A DNA stretch of 64,000 nt, from NCBI RefSeq assembly GCF_001625305.1, contig NW_017802403.1:605741-669740 (forward strand), read 5' to 3'. A program made the translations under genes and the position numbers. The DNA is from Branchiostoma belcheri (Eukaryota; Chordata; Leptocardii; Amphioxiformes; Branchiostomatidae). The notes under the pieces were generated by a model that was not told the DNA's origin, searched no databases, and worked only from the letters and a program-made list of their open reading frames with translations. Shown piece by piece: positions 44,888 to 57,900 of this stretch (its first letter is position 1; each line of letters begins with the position of its first letter).

Positions 44888-45774
44888 AGACGCACCCTTT
44901 GGCGTGGAAAGACAGTTACAGTTTGGGTACGTGGGCTGGTCACCACCAATTCTCCATCTGGTCCCATAGCGATACCCCACGGCTCTTCCATGATCGCGAT
45001 GGTACGGACAAACTCCCCCCGGCTTGTGAACATGTCCACCCGGTTGTTACTATTCGCCACGATGATGCGACCAGAGGTGTCCAGACAAATGCCTTTCGGA
45101 AAACGCAGTTGGCCCTTACCTCGTCCTTGTACTTTTCCAAATTCCCAAATCTGGACTCCGGAGGGATTGTACACCTTGACACTTTTTTTCCCATCCGTCA
45201 GCAGGACATTTCCCTCGCTATCCGATGTGACTCCCTCGACAAAAGAACCTGACAATTTTGAACTCCAATAGAGAGTTCCATTTGGATGAAACATCATGAT
45301 TCTATCTTTCTCTCCAACTATAATTTTATTGTTGCGCACGTCCATTGCAATGGCAGGATAGAAACTCGTGGAGCCTACGTCGAACTTGTTGATTAGCCGG
45401 CCGTTCGTACTGTACCGTACGACAACATCATAGACACTGTAGCTTAAATCCCTTTTACTCTGCCCCACCACCCACATGTAGCCAGGGTCGACGTCGAAAG
45501 CTACACCTGAAGGGTACATGTACATTGTCTTACATACACCCATTTTCCTACATTCACTAGACACGATCGTTGGGAAAAGGCCCCATTTATGCTGAAGACT
45601 TGGACTCGTCTGTTGTTAAAATCAGTCACAAATATCTCATTGTCAGCAGATACAGCCACTCCGTAGTTGTTTGAGAATTTTCCAGGTCCTGCTCTCCATC
45701 CGGTTCCACCAAATGTGATCTTCTCCAGCTTTCCGTCACCACCTTTTGCAATGAGTAAGAAAAAAGTATTTTAC

Positions 45775-45822
<48 letters not shown>

Positions 45823-45858
45823 GTACACACACACACACTGGTACACACACAAACACTG

Positions 45859-45904
<46 letters not shown>

Positions 45905-45911
45905 GTACACA

Positions 45912-45942
<31 letters not shown>

Positions 45943-46094
45943 GAACACACACACACACACGAACACACACACACACACACACACACGGACACACACACTG
46001 GTACATACACTGGTACATACACTGGTACACACAAATACACACACAAATACACACACACACACATGTACACACGTGCACACGCGCGTAAGTAAAT

Positions 46095-46134
<40 letters not shown>

Positions 46135-46991
46135 CTAAAACACAGCACAAATAAAACATTCCATTTGAAACAACCATCAAGCTAAATAAAACAGATAACA
46201 TAAAAGGCAATTTGACGTGAGCAAGGTCGGTACCGGCCACTGTCTCTGTTGGCTGATATGGGCCCTTGACCTTGTGCATATAGCTTGCTTTTTCTCACCA
46301 GAAGAAATAATCTTGTTCAGTGTCCAATTACACTAACATGTCACAGATTGACCAAGATTAAGGCATTGTGTAAAAAACATTGAGGGGTCAAACTTAAGGC
46401 ATCGTTTAATGGCACAGAGAAGTTTTTGCCAAGTCTTTTAAACATTGTCTAATGTCATAGAGAAGCCAAGTTTGATACAACGCCTGTTTGAGACATCCTT
46501 TGATGACACAGAAGCTTAAGCAAAGTCTTTAAAGAATTGTCTAATCACATAGAGGGACCAAATTTAAAACATTGTCTCATAGTACAGATGGACCAAGTTT
46601 TAAACTTTGTCTCATGAAAAAGGGACCAAGTTTGAACATTGTCTCTTAACATAGAGGGACCAGGCTTGAGACATTAAGGATCCAGAAAGTCTATTAACAT
46701 TGTCTAATAACATAGAGGGACTAAGTTTAAGACATTGTAGAATAACAAAGAAGGGCCAAGTTTAAGACATTGTAAAATGACATAGAGGGACCAAGTTTAA
46801 GACATTTTCAAATGACACGGAGGGACCAGACTCAAGCCATTGTTTAGTGACACAGACGGGCCAAACATAATCCTTCCTAGCAAAAACACGCATATGAACA
46901 TTCGTGTTAGACTCACCTTTTTTGCGTTGTGAGTTGTTGGAGACTGCTGGGAGCGTGGGGACAGAACTACAGCATCCAGCAGCAGCATTTT

Positions 46992-47053
<62 letters not shown>

Positions 47054-47082
47054 ATAGCAGTAGTAGTAGTAGTAGCAGTAGT

Positions 47083-47113
<31 letters not shown>

Positions 47114-50100
47114 ATAGCAGTAGTAGTAGCAGCAGCAGTAGTAGTAGCAGCAGTAGCAGCAGTAGTAGTAGTAGCAGCAGCAGCAGCAGCAGCAGCAGCA
47201 CCAACAGCATTAGCAGCAGTAGTAGTACTAGTAGTAGCATCCGCATTCGCTGTCTGCTGTTGGTAGAGAATTGCATTATCATTGAGGTATCGTAAGTGGT
47301 TCGTCGACATCATAATTAACTATCTGAACCCTGTCTGCATTTGATAGCTGCAGGCCGATGTCAACGTATTTTCCACCAAACTGTATTGGAAGTTAAGGAG
47401 TTCAGTGAGGAATCGAGTGTTTCAAAAGTAACATGAAAATCTGGAAAGTATCCTTACCTGCGAAACCACAAAATTATAAAGTCAAGCCTTTTCAGTATAA
47501 AGCATCTGTTTATTGTTTTGTCATTCTCAACTAAAGTGTTAGTTTTTAAAGTAACGTTTAAGGCAATGCGCTTCGCAGCAGTTTGCGTATGTATACAAAG
47601 GGTACTATTTAAAACATTATCTTAGGAAATGGTGAACAAAGTGACAAGACTATTGGACAGAGGCGTACCTGTGGTGGGCTGGTGCTAAAGTATAACCAGA
47701 GAGAGATCCCGCTGACGATGCACAAGCCAAGAACAGCAGCCGTCATTACAGCTAGGCAGACCCAGGGATGACGCATACATCCTGAAATATTGCAGATTAG
47801 GCCACAGCAAGTAAATTTTATGGATGACATCCTCTGCAGACTCCAAATCTAATGCGAGCGGGCGAAAAAAAAACAAGGCGGGCCAAAAAAAAAACAAGGT
47901 TCCTACATGATAAAATTTTGACTCAATCACTGCACGAATGGCTTTTATTCGGTGGGAACATCACATATACACAGCCATCATCACATATCATTGCATCAAA
48001 GTAAGAAACAACACATTAAATCAGGGCCTTTTCTTGTCTCCTCTCTTTATAGTTATCTGCCATCCACCTTCCGGCATGGCAACAGACATCTTTGCCCTTT
48101 TTCGGCATGTTGACCACTGTCAGAAGGCAACAAAATTTCTTGTTTTTTTTTCCAAAATCAGGCAAAAATTAATGCGCGCGTCGATGTCATCCATAAAAAT
48201 TACTTGCTGTGGCCTTACAGAAATTGAATTGGATCTGAGAGTGTTGTATCAGCAAGGAAATAGTTAGTAAGAGTATACGATACAACATAAACAAAAAAAT
48301 AAGACAAAGAGAGGACAAGGTGAATATTGTTCTCATGTAAATGTAGGATATACTAATCTTGTAGCATTTTCTCATAGTTATTGACACTGTGACTTCAAAA
48401 CCCCAGTACAACAGCTCCATGCGTCTCTGTCATGGCAGACTGTCAAGGAAAGGATTCTTGTAAACACTGTCTCTCAACTACAGAGGGTCATTGCTACACA
48501 TCAACCAGAAGTACTCTACAAACAGTTATGTCCTGTCTCCTACCACCACAGCCACAACACACGTCATGCTAGCCGAAACACATACTGTTTAATGAAACCC
48601 AAAACGAACGCCCTGAAGAAGACTTTCACTTATAGATCCTTAACAGCTAGTTTGGAACACTTTGCCACATGAGGTACAAGCAGCAACTAAGAGTAGGTTT
48701 AGGCAGGAGTTGTTAGAGCACATGCGTACATAGGCACATGATGATAGGAACATGTGATGTTACTTTAAATGTTAAGTCTAATGTTGTATGTAAATAATCT
48801 TGTAATTTTGATGTGGTGTATTTGTATTATTGTATTTTAACTCCAGGAAGATTAGCTACATACTTGATTTTGTATGTCTTGTGTGTCGCTAATGGAGTTT
48901 AATAAAGCACATAAAGCACATAAAGCACATCTATTGTACCTGAAAGTATTGCTAAGCAATAAAGATTATGATTTATAGCGCATCTTAAAGATTATGATGC
49001 TACAAATGTATTGTTTCTATATTTGTTTGTGTGACACTATGTTCTCCAGGAGAGGGCGTCAATAAGAATATGTCATATTGTATGTAAATAAATATTGTAT
49101 GAATAAATCAATGACGTTCTTACCGCGCGCTGCAGGTTGCTGGACATTTGGCACGTTCATCTGATTTGGTACATTCGGGACATCATTGCCGGACGGGTTG
49201 GTTGCGACATCATTGATGCTGTTAGAAGCCAGTAGAGTGTCCCCTGAAGTTGTTCTGCATACAACTTCACCCTGGACCATGTAGGCGATGGCATACGGCT
49301 GAATGCCCTCATCATCAGGGTCGATACTGTTTTTAGCCACAGCGCTACCTGTCGTGTGTAGGTTATTACTTGTTTTTTATTCATTTTTTCCCATTTTCTT
49401 ATTTATGCCCATATAAAAACAGGGACAATACAAAAACAAGTACAAATACAGAAATTACATACACGGATGTTTGTACACTACCATTTTTTTTTCTTATTTT
49501 TCTTATTTTCTTATGTTGAGAAATATTTTCTTGCCAGGGGGATTTTCAAGAAAATTCAAGAAACATTCTTGAAAGATTTGGTATGTTGATTCTTACACAA
49601 AGAATTTCATTCTCCTTTTTCCTAAAGGAAAGAAAATATTTCTACAATGATGCTCACCAACAAGAATCTTAAGAATTTTAAGAAAATTTACAGTATTTTT
49701 TTTCTGCTACAAGAAATCTTTCCTTGTGTATAAAATGGTTTTCTTGCTTCAAGAACAGTTAGCTCTTAGTTCAAGAAATATTTTCTTGTGAACAGAATCG
49801 TTTTCTTGCTACAGCAAGAAAAAACAAGAAATACACGTGTTTCTTGAATTTTCTTGCTACGGGGATTCTTAAATTTCTTGTTCAATAATAATTTTCTTGC
49901 TATGGGATACATTTTCTTTGTACAAGAAAGAAGAAAGAAAAACAAGAAAAAGCATTTTTGGTAGTGTAATTACTGCAACTGTCGTCATCTTCTTGGCATC
50001 ACAGTAAGTCTGTTATATATACCTGATTCGACGATGTAGACATCGTAGACATTATGTTCCTCACGGTTTGCAACTGCATGTGGTTGGATGCAGCGATCGC

Positions 50101-50122
50101 CGTCGTAAATGTGATTTGGCAT
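44884..50122 (-). CDS. Type II membrane protein with extracellular NHL repeats, frameshifted
   Basis: Five exons, right to left: 50122-50023, 49348-49124, 47781-47669, 47256-46917, 45742-44884 (stop TAA). All junctions are GT-AG and phases agree up to the last exon. Cytosolic residues 1-108 have two IQPHAVA/IQPYAIA motifs. Residues 109-146 hold a membrane segment (VCLAVMTAAVLGLCIVSG). Residues 147-259 form a stalk of Ala and Thr encoded by GCT/ACT triplets. The last exon encodes NHL-type beta-propeller repeats: ITFGGTG, YGVAVSADNEIFVTDFNNRR, then GVAFDVDPGYMWVVG, FPKGICLDTSGRIIVANSNN and EPWGIAMGPDGELVV. The reading frame breaks near 45580, between VFSING and LFPTIV. This membrane NHL family, as I recall it, is large in amphioxus and its ligands are unknown. 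It is either a recent pseudogene or a sequencing error. Confidence 0.8.
45778..46133. repeat. (CA)n compound microsatellite
   Basis: Long CA runs separated by recurring ctggtacacac words. It lies in the intron before the last NHL exon. Confidence 0.97.
46980..47235. repeat. (AGT/AGC)n coding microsatellite
   Basis: Trinucleotide tract read as ACT and GCT codons by the NHL gene; it accounts for most of the Ala/Thr stalk. Long Leu- or Val-rich open frames in other phases are artefacts of the same repeat. Confidence 0.95.
47800..48214. mobile_element. GGCC-ended MITE beside a splice acceptor
   Basis: Ends TTA-GGCCACAGCAAGTAAATTT and aaaaattacttgctgtggcc-TTA. Its left end lies 18 bases from the acceptor of the membrane-segment exon of the NHL gene. 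Confidence 0.88.
48405..48900 (+). mobile_element. LINE reverse-transcriptase tail, degenerate
   Basis: Encodes SLSWQTVKERILVNTVSQLQ, HHSHNTRHASRN and MKPKTNALKKTFTYRS, parallel to the fragment at 43850, then a stop. A tail with gtaaataatcttgtaatttt follows. Confidence 0.75.
49476..49966. mobile_element. Short relative of the TTCTTG element
   Basis: Ends CACTACC and GCATTTTTGGTAGTG with TA on both outer sides; the interior is made of TTCTTG and CAAGAA words, including agctcttagttcaagaaat, which also occurs in the 62-bp array at 18890. It lies in the first intron of the NHL gene. Confidence 0.85.
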
Positions 50123-50365
50123 TGTGGTTGAGGCTGTCTGACTATGAAGGCAATGGTTGGCGCCGTTGTTAGCGGGCCAAAACGTCTTCAGCCACGTCTT
50201 CTGCTTTTTTTAATGATGTAGATAATAGTAAGACGAGGACAAATTGACGCTGCACTCAAATCTTAACACTCTCTTAATGTCCTGCGCGCGGAATCCATAT
50301 TTATGTGGGTTGCACGTACCGTGAGTACCTTCTATATAGCGCCCTAGGCCTGTATATGTAACGAG

Positions 50366-50620
50366 TTGGGGTGCATTGTGCACTTAAGGTGTTACATGGT
50401 TCACAGTGCACTGTTACTTGGTTCACAGTGCACTTACGCTAGTTTTTACTGTTTACAATGCGTTTCTGAACGTAGTGCAGTTGTGACATACATAGGCATT
50501 GTTACACCAGGGACATACGGAAATGCATTGTTAGCAGTAAAAACTAGCTTATAAGTGAACCAAGTAACAGTGCACCGTGAAGCATGTAACACCTATAGTG
50601 CACTATGCACCATGTAACAG
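50366..50620. repeat. Long imperfect palindrome
   Basis: Left arm ggtgcattgtgcacttaagg, gtgttacatggttcac to ctagtttttactg pairs with the right arm ending gtgcactatgcacc over roughly 80 bp each. A related half lies at 54322-54440. Both are followed by accagtcagaattgccct and a gaaacgtcgg word. Confidence 0.75.
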
Positions 50621-51480
50621 CTAGCGTCAGTGCACAGCAAACCAGTCAGAATTGCCCTGATGAAGTCATTGAAACGTCGGCTGGTAAAAAATAAATGGTT
50701 GTGATCAAAGAACTTTGCTATTCTTTGGTCCGCCTTGATGTTCTACATTAAATGCGTTGCCAATTATGATGATAATTCCTATACACATTGTATGGTTGCC
50801 TGAAAACATTAGCTAACGTCATTCTCAGACAGAATCAATTAATTTCTATGTAAACAAGTAAAATCTGAGATTTTATACCACCGGGCTTTTTATTGTATAT
50901 TTTTATAAAGGGTTTTAAACAAAGAATTTATATCGAGGCCGGACACCCCTCTGTGTGAGGGGTCATATACGTGGACCAGACCGAGAATAGCTTAAACACG
51001 CCAAATGTCAACGGTCGCGACCACTTTCACGCTCAAAGGGGTGTTTTGGGGCCACCAAAAAGCACGATTTTCACGTCCAAAAACACATATACAATAAAAG
51101 CAAAAGAACGTGCATCATCTGCAGCCCAATAGCAAAACATATACCGAGTCTCAAAAGAATCCGTCCACCCAAACGCGAGAAACAGCTGCGAACATGAAAA
51201 TCTAAATCTCTCACCAAACCCTTCCGCGGAAGGATGTCTCCTCCCCCGGAGGTAATAAAGCAGTGAACGTGTCATCTGTTGATACCAGACAATTCATATG
51301 TCAATATGAAGTTGTCTCCAAGCAGAGGTTTAGATATGATATGTTTCTTGACAACCTTGAGTTTGTTTGTTTAGTCATAAATTTTCCAATCTTTCTTTGA
51401 AAAATGTAAGGATGCCTAAAGACGTGATAGATGCCTGATTGAACATTGCCTGGTTGAGTATTTTATGGTGAATGTCGCAT

Positions 51481-52405
51481 TTAACCCTATCTAGACCGGG
51501 CTTTTTTGGGCTTGGTGGGACCGGGGGGGGGGGGGGCTCATTCGGCCCCCCCCCTCAGAACTCGAGAACGGTACATCGTAGGACCACCAAATTTTCAGAG
51601 GATGATGTACTAGTAAAAATTTATCATACGTACAATTTTTATGTCGTTGTGACGTAATATGACGTCATTATGACGTCATTAATGTGATTTTATTGGCCAA
51701 AACCGTCTAGATAGGTTATTCCCTGAAAACTAAACAGTATACGACATAACTTTACCAAAAGTGTTTATGACAGACTATTAGGATGTACTAAGTCTTATGT
51801 TGCCCATAGCAACACCGGTGACGTCATAAAATGACGTCATGCATATATTACATATCCGCCATCTTGGATCATCAATCTTGAATTTTGAAAAATAGTTTTT
51901 TTTCAGGATGAAGCCTAAAATACATTGTAAACAGACTAAAGACATTCATATGAACCTTTTATGTAAAAAAAATGGGAGTATTGATGAAATTTTAAGGAAA
52001 ATAAGCTGCATTTACCTGATCTAATGATATGGTCCGCCATCTTGGATTTTGGCCAATGACGTCATCAAATTAGCATAAATTATGCATTTAAATGATAAAA
52101 TTTACATATAATTATATGTGATGTTATTAATGTTAGAAACAATGTGTAACTTGACATAAAACCCATAAAATTCTGTTGTTGAAACGGAAATTATTAAATT
52201 TAGCAAAAAATGCCTGTCAGAAACCCGTTGCCATGGCAACAAGAAAAATCATAATCTTATTCCACTGATATAGATTTGTTGCCAACAATATTTTAGGAAA
52301 AGTCACCAAATTTGGCGGTTCTAGCTTTAGCCGTTCAGACGCTAGGTGACATCAAAGTTGCCGCGGGCACTTTAACGCCCCCCCCCCCGGTCTAGATAGG
52401 GTTAA
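51481..52405. mobile_element. piggyBac-like element, second subtype
   Basis: TTAA on both sides; ends CCCTATCTAGACCGGG and CCCGGTCTAGATAGGG are perfect inverted repeats. The interior is related, in reverse, to the element at 29098, but the terminal 20 bp are different. No transposase is visible. Confidence 0.85.
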
Positions 52406-53460
52406 ATTAGATGACATGTTTCTTCTTTATTTGTTATGAGTACCATATAAGAGAAAACTTGTCACTTTTCTGGGCGGTTGCAGTGTTTGTTTTTTTATGA
52501 AAGAGAAAAAAATTTACCATACAAACCATTATCCAGAAGGTTTAAAAAATCACAAACAAACCGATTTTACAGTTAACAGCTAATCGTCAAGCAAACATAA
52601 AATATAATTCAAATGTATTGGAATTACTATCATTAAACGTAATGAGAAGAAGGATTCAGACATACTGTACTTACACAAATGTACAGAGAGGCTTCTGTAA
52701 GCGGCTTCTCTGGAGGGCGAACTGAACTCAACGGCACAAGAGAGACTCATTTCCAGGAGATAATATACATATTCAATAATCATATACCATAGATGATACG
52801 CCCCCGCAAAGAAATCTTCTCTGATATTGTATAGAAAATCAAGGTATTGAGCATTGTACTCCCTAAAAATGGCCACACTGTAATTTTGGACTGGCCCGAC
52901 TTATTCGTCTGTACACCTGCCATGTGGTTTGGGAAAATTTCCCAGGGTACTAAGCTGTCCCTCCCCCAGAGAATAAAAGTGGATTAGCCCAAGTTCGTGG
53001 TTTGTAGACCTGCCTTGTTGTTAGGGAGCTGGCAGAATATACATGAATAATGAACCTGATTGAGCGGGACATTGCAGTGATGGGTTGCAGATGGAAGGGG
53101 GCGCAATGGATATACAAGCTATTTACATTTCTCGAATCAAGTACCATAGATTTTAAGAGTCTCGATGTTGGAGACAGATTTGAATATATCTTTACATGTA
53201 ATGGTCCTCACAACGCAAAAATAGGTAGATATATAAAGGAATGCTTTGTTATTAGAAAAAATACCGAAACTTGTGATTAGCCCACTCGATTGTAACACTT
53301 TATCAAAGACTTGTGACATCCCTTATTATTTGAATAATTATGATATAGATATGTTAGGTTCTATTCAACATTAGGTCTTATTCAACACACTTATGTTATT
53401 GTTGTTGCTCTCTTTATGTAGTTTGCCATACAATGTACCATGTGCAATTGTCATGCAATA
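52406..53460. other. No gene recognised
   Basis: Short open frames on both strands, none with a recognisable domain or convincing splice sites. Confidence 0.45.
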
Positions 53461-53663
53461 AAGTTCTTCTATTGATAGCAAGACACAAACCCGCCTCAAG
53501 GACAATGACGGCCTTGGTGCTCTACATTGAAATGCGGTGGCGATTATAATGGCGATAATGATTATATCAGAACGCAGCGAATGTAAATGATTTAGCTGAC
53601 TCCTATATGGATATAATATATACATTATATGGTTTAATTAAAAAATAACCATGTAACATTAGC

Positions 53664-53706
53664 TTATGGAATTAAAATTAAAATTAAAATTAAAATTAAA
53701 ATTAAT
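53664..53706. repeat. (AATTA A)n short tandem
   Basis: About seven units of AATTAA/ATTAAA. The matching position in the related stretch near 50830 has a single unit. Confidence 0.85.
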
Positions 53707-54321
53707 TTCTATGTACATAAAACCGCCGTGTACGTGTCCTCTTCTGACACCACGCAGAGGTTTAGGTTTTCTTTTGTCGTGTTTTGGGCCTTTTTGCAGG
53801 GTTACGTATTATTAGTACTGGATTCTTTTTTGCGCCAGTATTGAATAGAGGGTTTTCATTGACGTCATAATAATTATCATATGAGTCCGGCGACCAGGTG
53901 TTGGCGGGTAAACTGATTAAGTAGCAGCATCTTGGCTTGTTTAACGGATATAGACTGTAATCCAACATGGCGCATGTGAAAAGCCTGTATACAATCCTAC
54001 CAATGATACTCTCTTGCCAATTTTATACTGTATTGCAGCCACAAAAAAATCTGCTGCAGATTACTTATGGTCCCTAGTTAGGTTGTAGCAAGTTATTTGT
54101 TTCTAGCGGTTCATCACATATGCTACTGATATATATGCTGCATGTTTCTTGACTACGTTAAGTTCGTTTGTTTAGTCATAGTTTGCAATCGTTCTTAATG
54201 AGGAAAATATAAGGACGCCTGAACACGTAATAGATAGAACATTGTCTTGCTGTGTATTTTATAGCGTTTATGGATACCACGAAAGATAAAACTGCCCACC
54301 TTTCCGCATACATAAATATGA

Positions 54322-54545
54322 AACACCTTTAGTGCACTATGCACCAAGTAACATCTGCATAGTGCACTAAATGTGTTACATATTTATGTAACGTATTTAT
54401 GTAACACCTTTAGTGCACTATGCACCGAGTTACATGTACATGTAGCGTCAGTGCACAGTAAACCAGTCAGAATTGCCCTGCCCCTGATGAATATGACAGG
54501 GTCATCGAAACGTCGGGTCGTAAAAAATTAATGGTTGTGATCAAA
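54322..54545. repeat. gtgcactatgcacc repeat with gaaacgtcgg tail
   Basis: Repeated gtgcactatgcacc and gtgttacat words, then accagtcagaattgccctg and catcgaaacgtcgg. Related to 50366-50700. An inverted tail piece also occurs near 57410. Confidence 0.65.
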
Positions 54546-54979
54546 GACAAAGAGCTCAGCAAAAGGCATTGGGAGATTCCTTCTCTTCATGGGGGTATAG
54601 ACTTCACATTTTGAACAGGGGTGACTTATTAGGAACAGTTTATTTGTGTGGGAGGGGGATAGGTCCATTTTTGGTATGGGGAATGTGATGAAGCCATGTT
54701 GCGTTTGCTCCTGAGCAAATATCGGCCTTTCTAGTTTGTATGACGGATTACGTCATGCAGGATTCAGCCAATGGCCGCGCAGTGCGTGTGAATAGGAAGA
54801 AAAATGTAGGTCAACGACCTTTAGGATGTTAACCTTTTCACTTACGCTAACACGTGTTAGTATTCACAACACAACACAACGCGCTGCACCAGTGCAGAGT
54901 ACCCGGTTCCGGTTCTACATTTTCCACATCTGGATTCGATCGGCGGCAAAGACCAGTGTGCAGCTTGGATCCCTTCATC

Positions 54980-57900
54980 ATGGCGCGTCTTTCCAGAATT
55001 GCTGCAATCTTAGTTTTAGCGGCAGGTACTAGTAATGTTATATTTATATATAGAACAAGCTAGATATCGCCCCTCCTCACACGACCATATGTTTATACTG
55101 GACCATTTGGTTACGTATTAATTCAGGACGTTATATTCAATGCACCGTCCTTGGCAGCATGTCGTATACATGTACCTTAAAATTGCACCTCAGTAAATAC
55201 CAATTTGCCGAATGGTTCTGTAACGTTGATGAATATTAGTTTATAACGTTTAGATCACCAGATCTAGAAACAGCTATTCATGTTCTGTGGCGCTTGTGTT
55301 AGTAGGTCACAGGTATTTTACTCAGTGTTCTGTTTGTTAACCGTTTCTTTTTTTTTATCCCAAGGACGCCGACGTCTAAAAATGGTTTCTTGTTACCTCC
55401 ATAATAAAATGGAGGTGTTGTTTTTGCTCTCTCTCTCTCACACATTGGCTCTGTGTGATTGTGTGTTTCTGAATATTTGTGGTCAACATAAAAATGCCTA
55501 CGTAGATCGTGATACTATTTGGTATGTGGGTAGGTCTCGGAAAGACAAAGGTCACGGTCAAATATGGGCCTCCTGCTGATTGTCCTTGGATTGCCCCTGT
55601 ATGACCTTGCAGCTGTGCTGTGTGTGCCAGTACGCCGATGGGCAGCGGGGGGGGGGGGGGTGGGTTGGNNNNNNNNNNNNNNNNNNNNAGAGTCAGGCTA
55701 GGCTGTCCTTGGTACTGACCATGTATGACCTTGCAGTTGGGCTGTACGTGCTAGCACGCCGGCGGGCAGCTGGAGGGGTGTGTGAGAGTCGGTTTAGGCT
55801 GTCCTTGGTACTAACCATGCATGACCTTGCAGCTGTGCTGTACGTACCAGCACGCCGGTGGGCAGCTGGAGGGGTGTGTAAAAGTCAGGCTAAGCTGTCC
55901 TTGGTACCAACCATGTATGACCTTGCAGCTGTGCTGTACGGACCAGCACGCCGGTGGGCAGCTGGAGGGGTGTGTGAGAGTCAGATTAGGCTGTCCTTGG
56001 TACTGACCATGTATGACCTTGCAGCTGTGCTGTACGTGCTAGCACACTGGTAGGCAGCTGGAGGGGTGTGTGAGATACAGGTTAGGCTGTCTTTGGTACT
56101 GTCCACGTATGACCTTGCAGCTAGCTGTGCTGTACGTGCTAGCACGCCGGTGGGCAGCTGGGGGGGTGTCTGCGAATCAGGCTAGACTGTCCTTGTTACT
56201 GACCACGTATGACCTTGCAGCTGTACTGTACGTGCCAGCACGCCGGTGGGCAGCCGGAGGGGTTTGTGAGAGTCAGGTTAGGCTGTCCTTGGTACTGTTC
56301 ATGTATGACCTTGCAGCTGTGCTGTACGTGTCAGCATGCCGGCGGGCAGCTGGAGGAGTGTGTGAGAGTTAAGCTAGGCTGTCCTTGGTACTGACCATGT
56401 ATGACCTTGCAGCTGTACTGTACGTGCCAGCACGCCGATGGGCAGCAGGAGGGGTGTGTGAGAGCCAGGCTAGGATGGACGGCAAGACTGTCATCATCAC
56501 GGGAGCTAACACGGGAATCGGGAAGGTGACAGCCAGGGACATGGCCGAGAGAGGTAGGGAAATCTACTAGATCATATAGTTTCACTGGACAAAGTCAGGA
56601 GACTGAGCAGAATTGTATGAAGAGGTGCAAACGAAGCTCTATATATATATCAGGGCACTCCAGCCATCACTAAACAGAGACGGTGGACGACATAGACTCC
56701 CTGGCACGTTTGATCAATTACTGACGTGACGTGTCTGTATATGCCTGGCGTGAAAAAGGTTACGTGCCTGTAACTGTAAGTGTCGCTGGTTTATGTTTCA
56801 ATACCCCTATGTTCGTGGTATAAGAATTGTTCTCGAAACCTTCATACAGTGCTTTTCAGTAAACAAAATATACATTGAACTTTTTTTTTTGGTCTGAGAA
56901 TAACCACAATAACCACAATAAAACAATTATAAAAGCCTAAAACCTGTCTTGGGGTATTTGACTACTCCATACTTTCTGGCATGTGTGTATAAAAATGAAG
57001 AAGCTGAATCAATTGGACCAAATGACAAAAGGAGGAGAAAACACACAAGATAAAACAATATATTTCATCCATAACATGGTATAAAGGGAAATATAACAAT
57101 TCAATTCCCTGTTTTAATTTTCCAGGTGCCCGCGTCATTCTGGCCTGCAGAAGTCTGGAGAAAGCGGAGCAGGCCGCTAAAGACATCCGCAGCCAGACTG
57201 GGAACGAGAACGTCATCGTGCACAAACTTGACCTCGCCTCTCTGACGTCAGTCAGACAGTTTGCAAAGGTCATCAACGAAGCTGAACCGCGATTGGACGT
57301 GCTGATCAACAATGCAGGTACGGTAGAAGCTCACTTACTGAGTAAAGACATTCTTTTTACATATTAACCAAGTCTTGTATTCAGCCGATGTTTCGGTGAC
57401 CGTCTGTCACCTTCCTCAGGGCAATTCTGACTGGTTCACATTGCACTGCAGCAGAGGTGTCGCTGCTATATGTATAGATGCATTCCAAAATGTACAATAT
57501 CTACATATCTACACACATTCGTAGCCAAGCCGAGAGACACGTACACATACGTGGTTACAGGAAACTGTATCTACAATGCCGTCCAAATCAAAAGTGAATA
57601 AAAAGAGTCTCTCTTAATACTCAGTAACTCATCAACCTGATGAAACTATTCATGGAGAAATATGACATAATGCGCCCTTCAATAAGGCCACACCGTCTTA
57701 ATTCTATGGATGACATCCGCGCGCGCATTGATTTTCGCCTGTTCTTGAAAAATAAAATAAAATAAAATAAAATCACGTCCTTCGAGGCTCTGACCTGACT
57801 CTAGGCCTGGGTAGTCCGTGTTAGTTAGCGACAATACGAAACCGATGGTAACTCTGGAGGACGGTACCCAGGCTACCTAAGCTAAGGCGAGTTACATACG

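Noticed and set aside
45626..46279. Long Cys/Val-rich and Thr/His-rich open frames
   Set aside because: They are translations of the (CA)n tract in an intron, open on several frames at once.
46797..47282. Poly-leucine frame of 161 codons
   Set aside because: Same triplet microsatellite read one base off the NHL frame; splice sites and phase support the Ala/Thr frame.
53050..53280. 76-codon plus-strand frame starting MNLIERDIAVMG
   Set aside because: No recognisable domain, no splice support, and an overlapping antisense frame of equal quality.
55580..56053. Independent 157-codon repetitive protein
   Set aside because: The frame spans the SDR exon-derived array and an N gap; it is better explained as expansion of exon 2 and its intron end.
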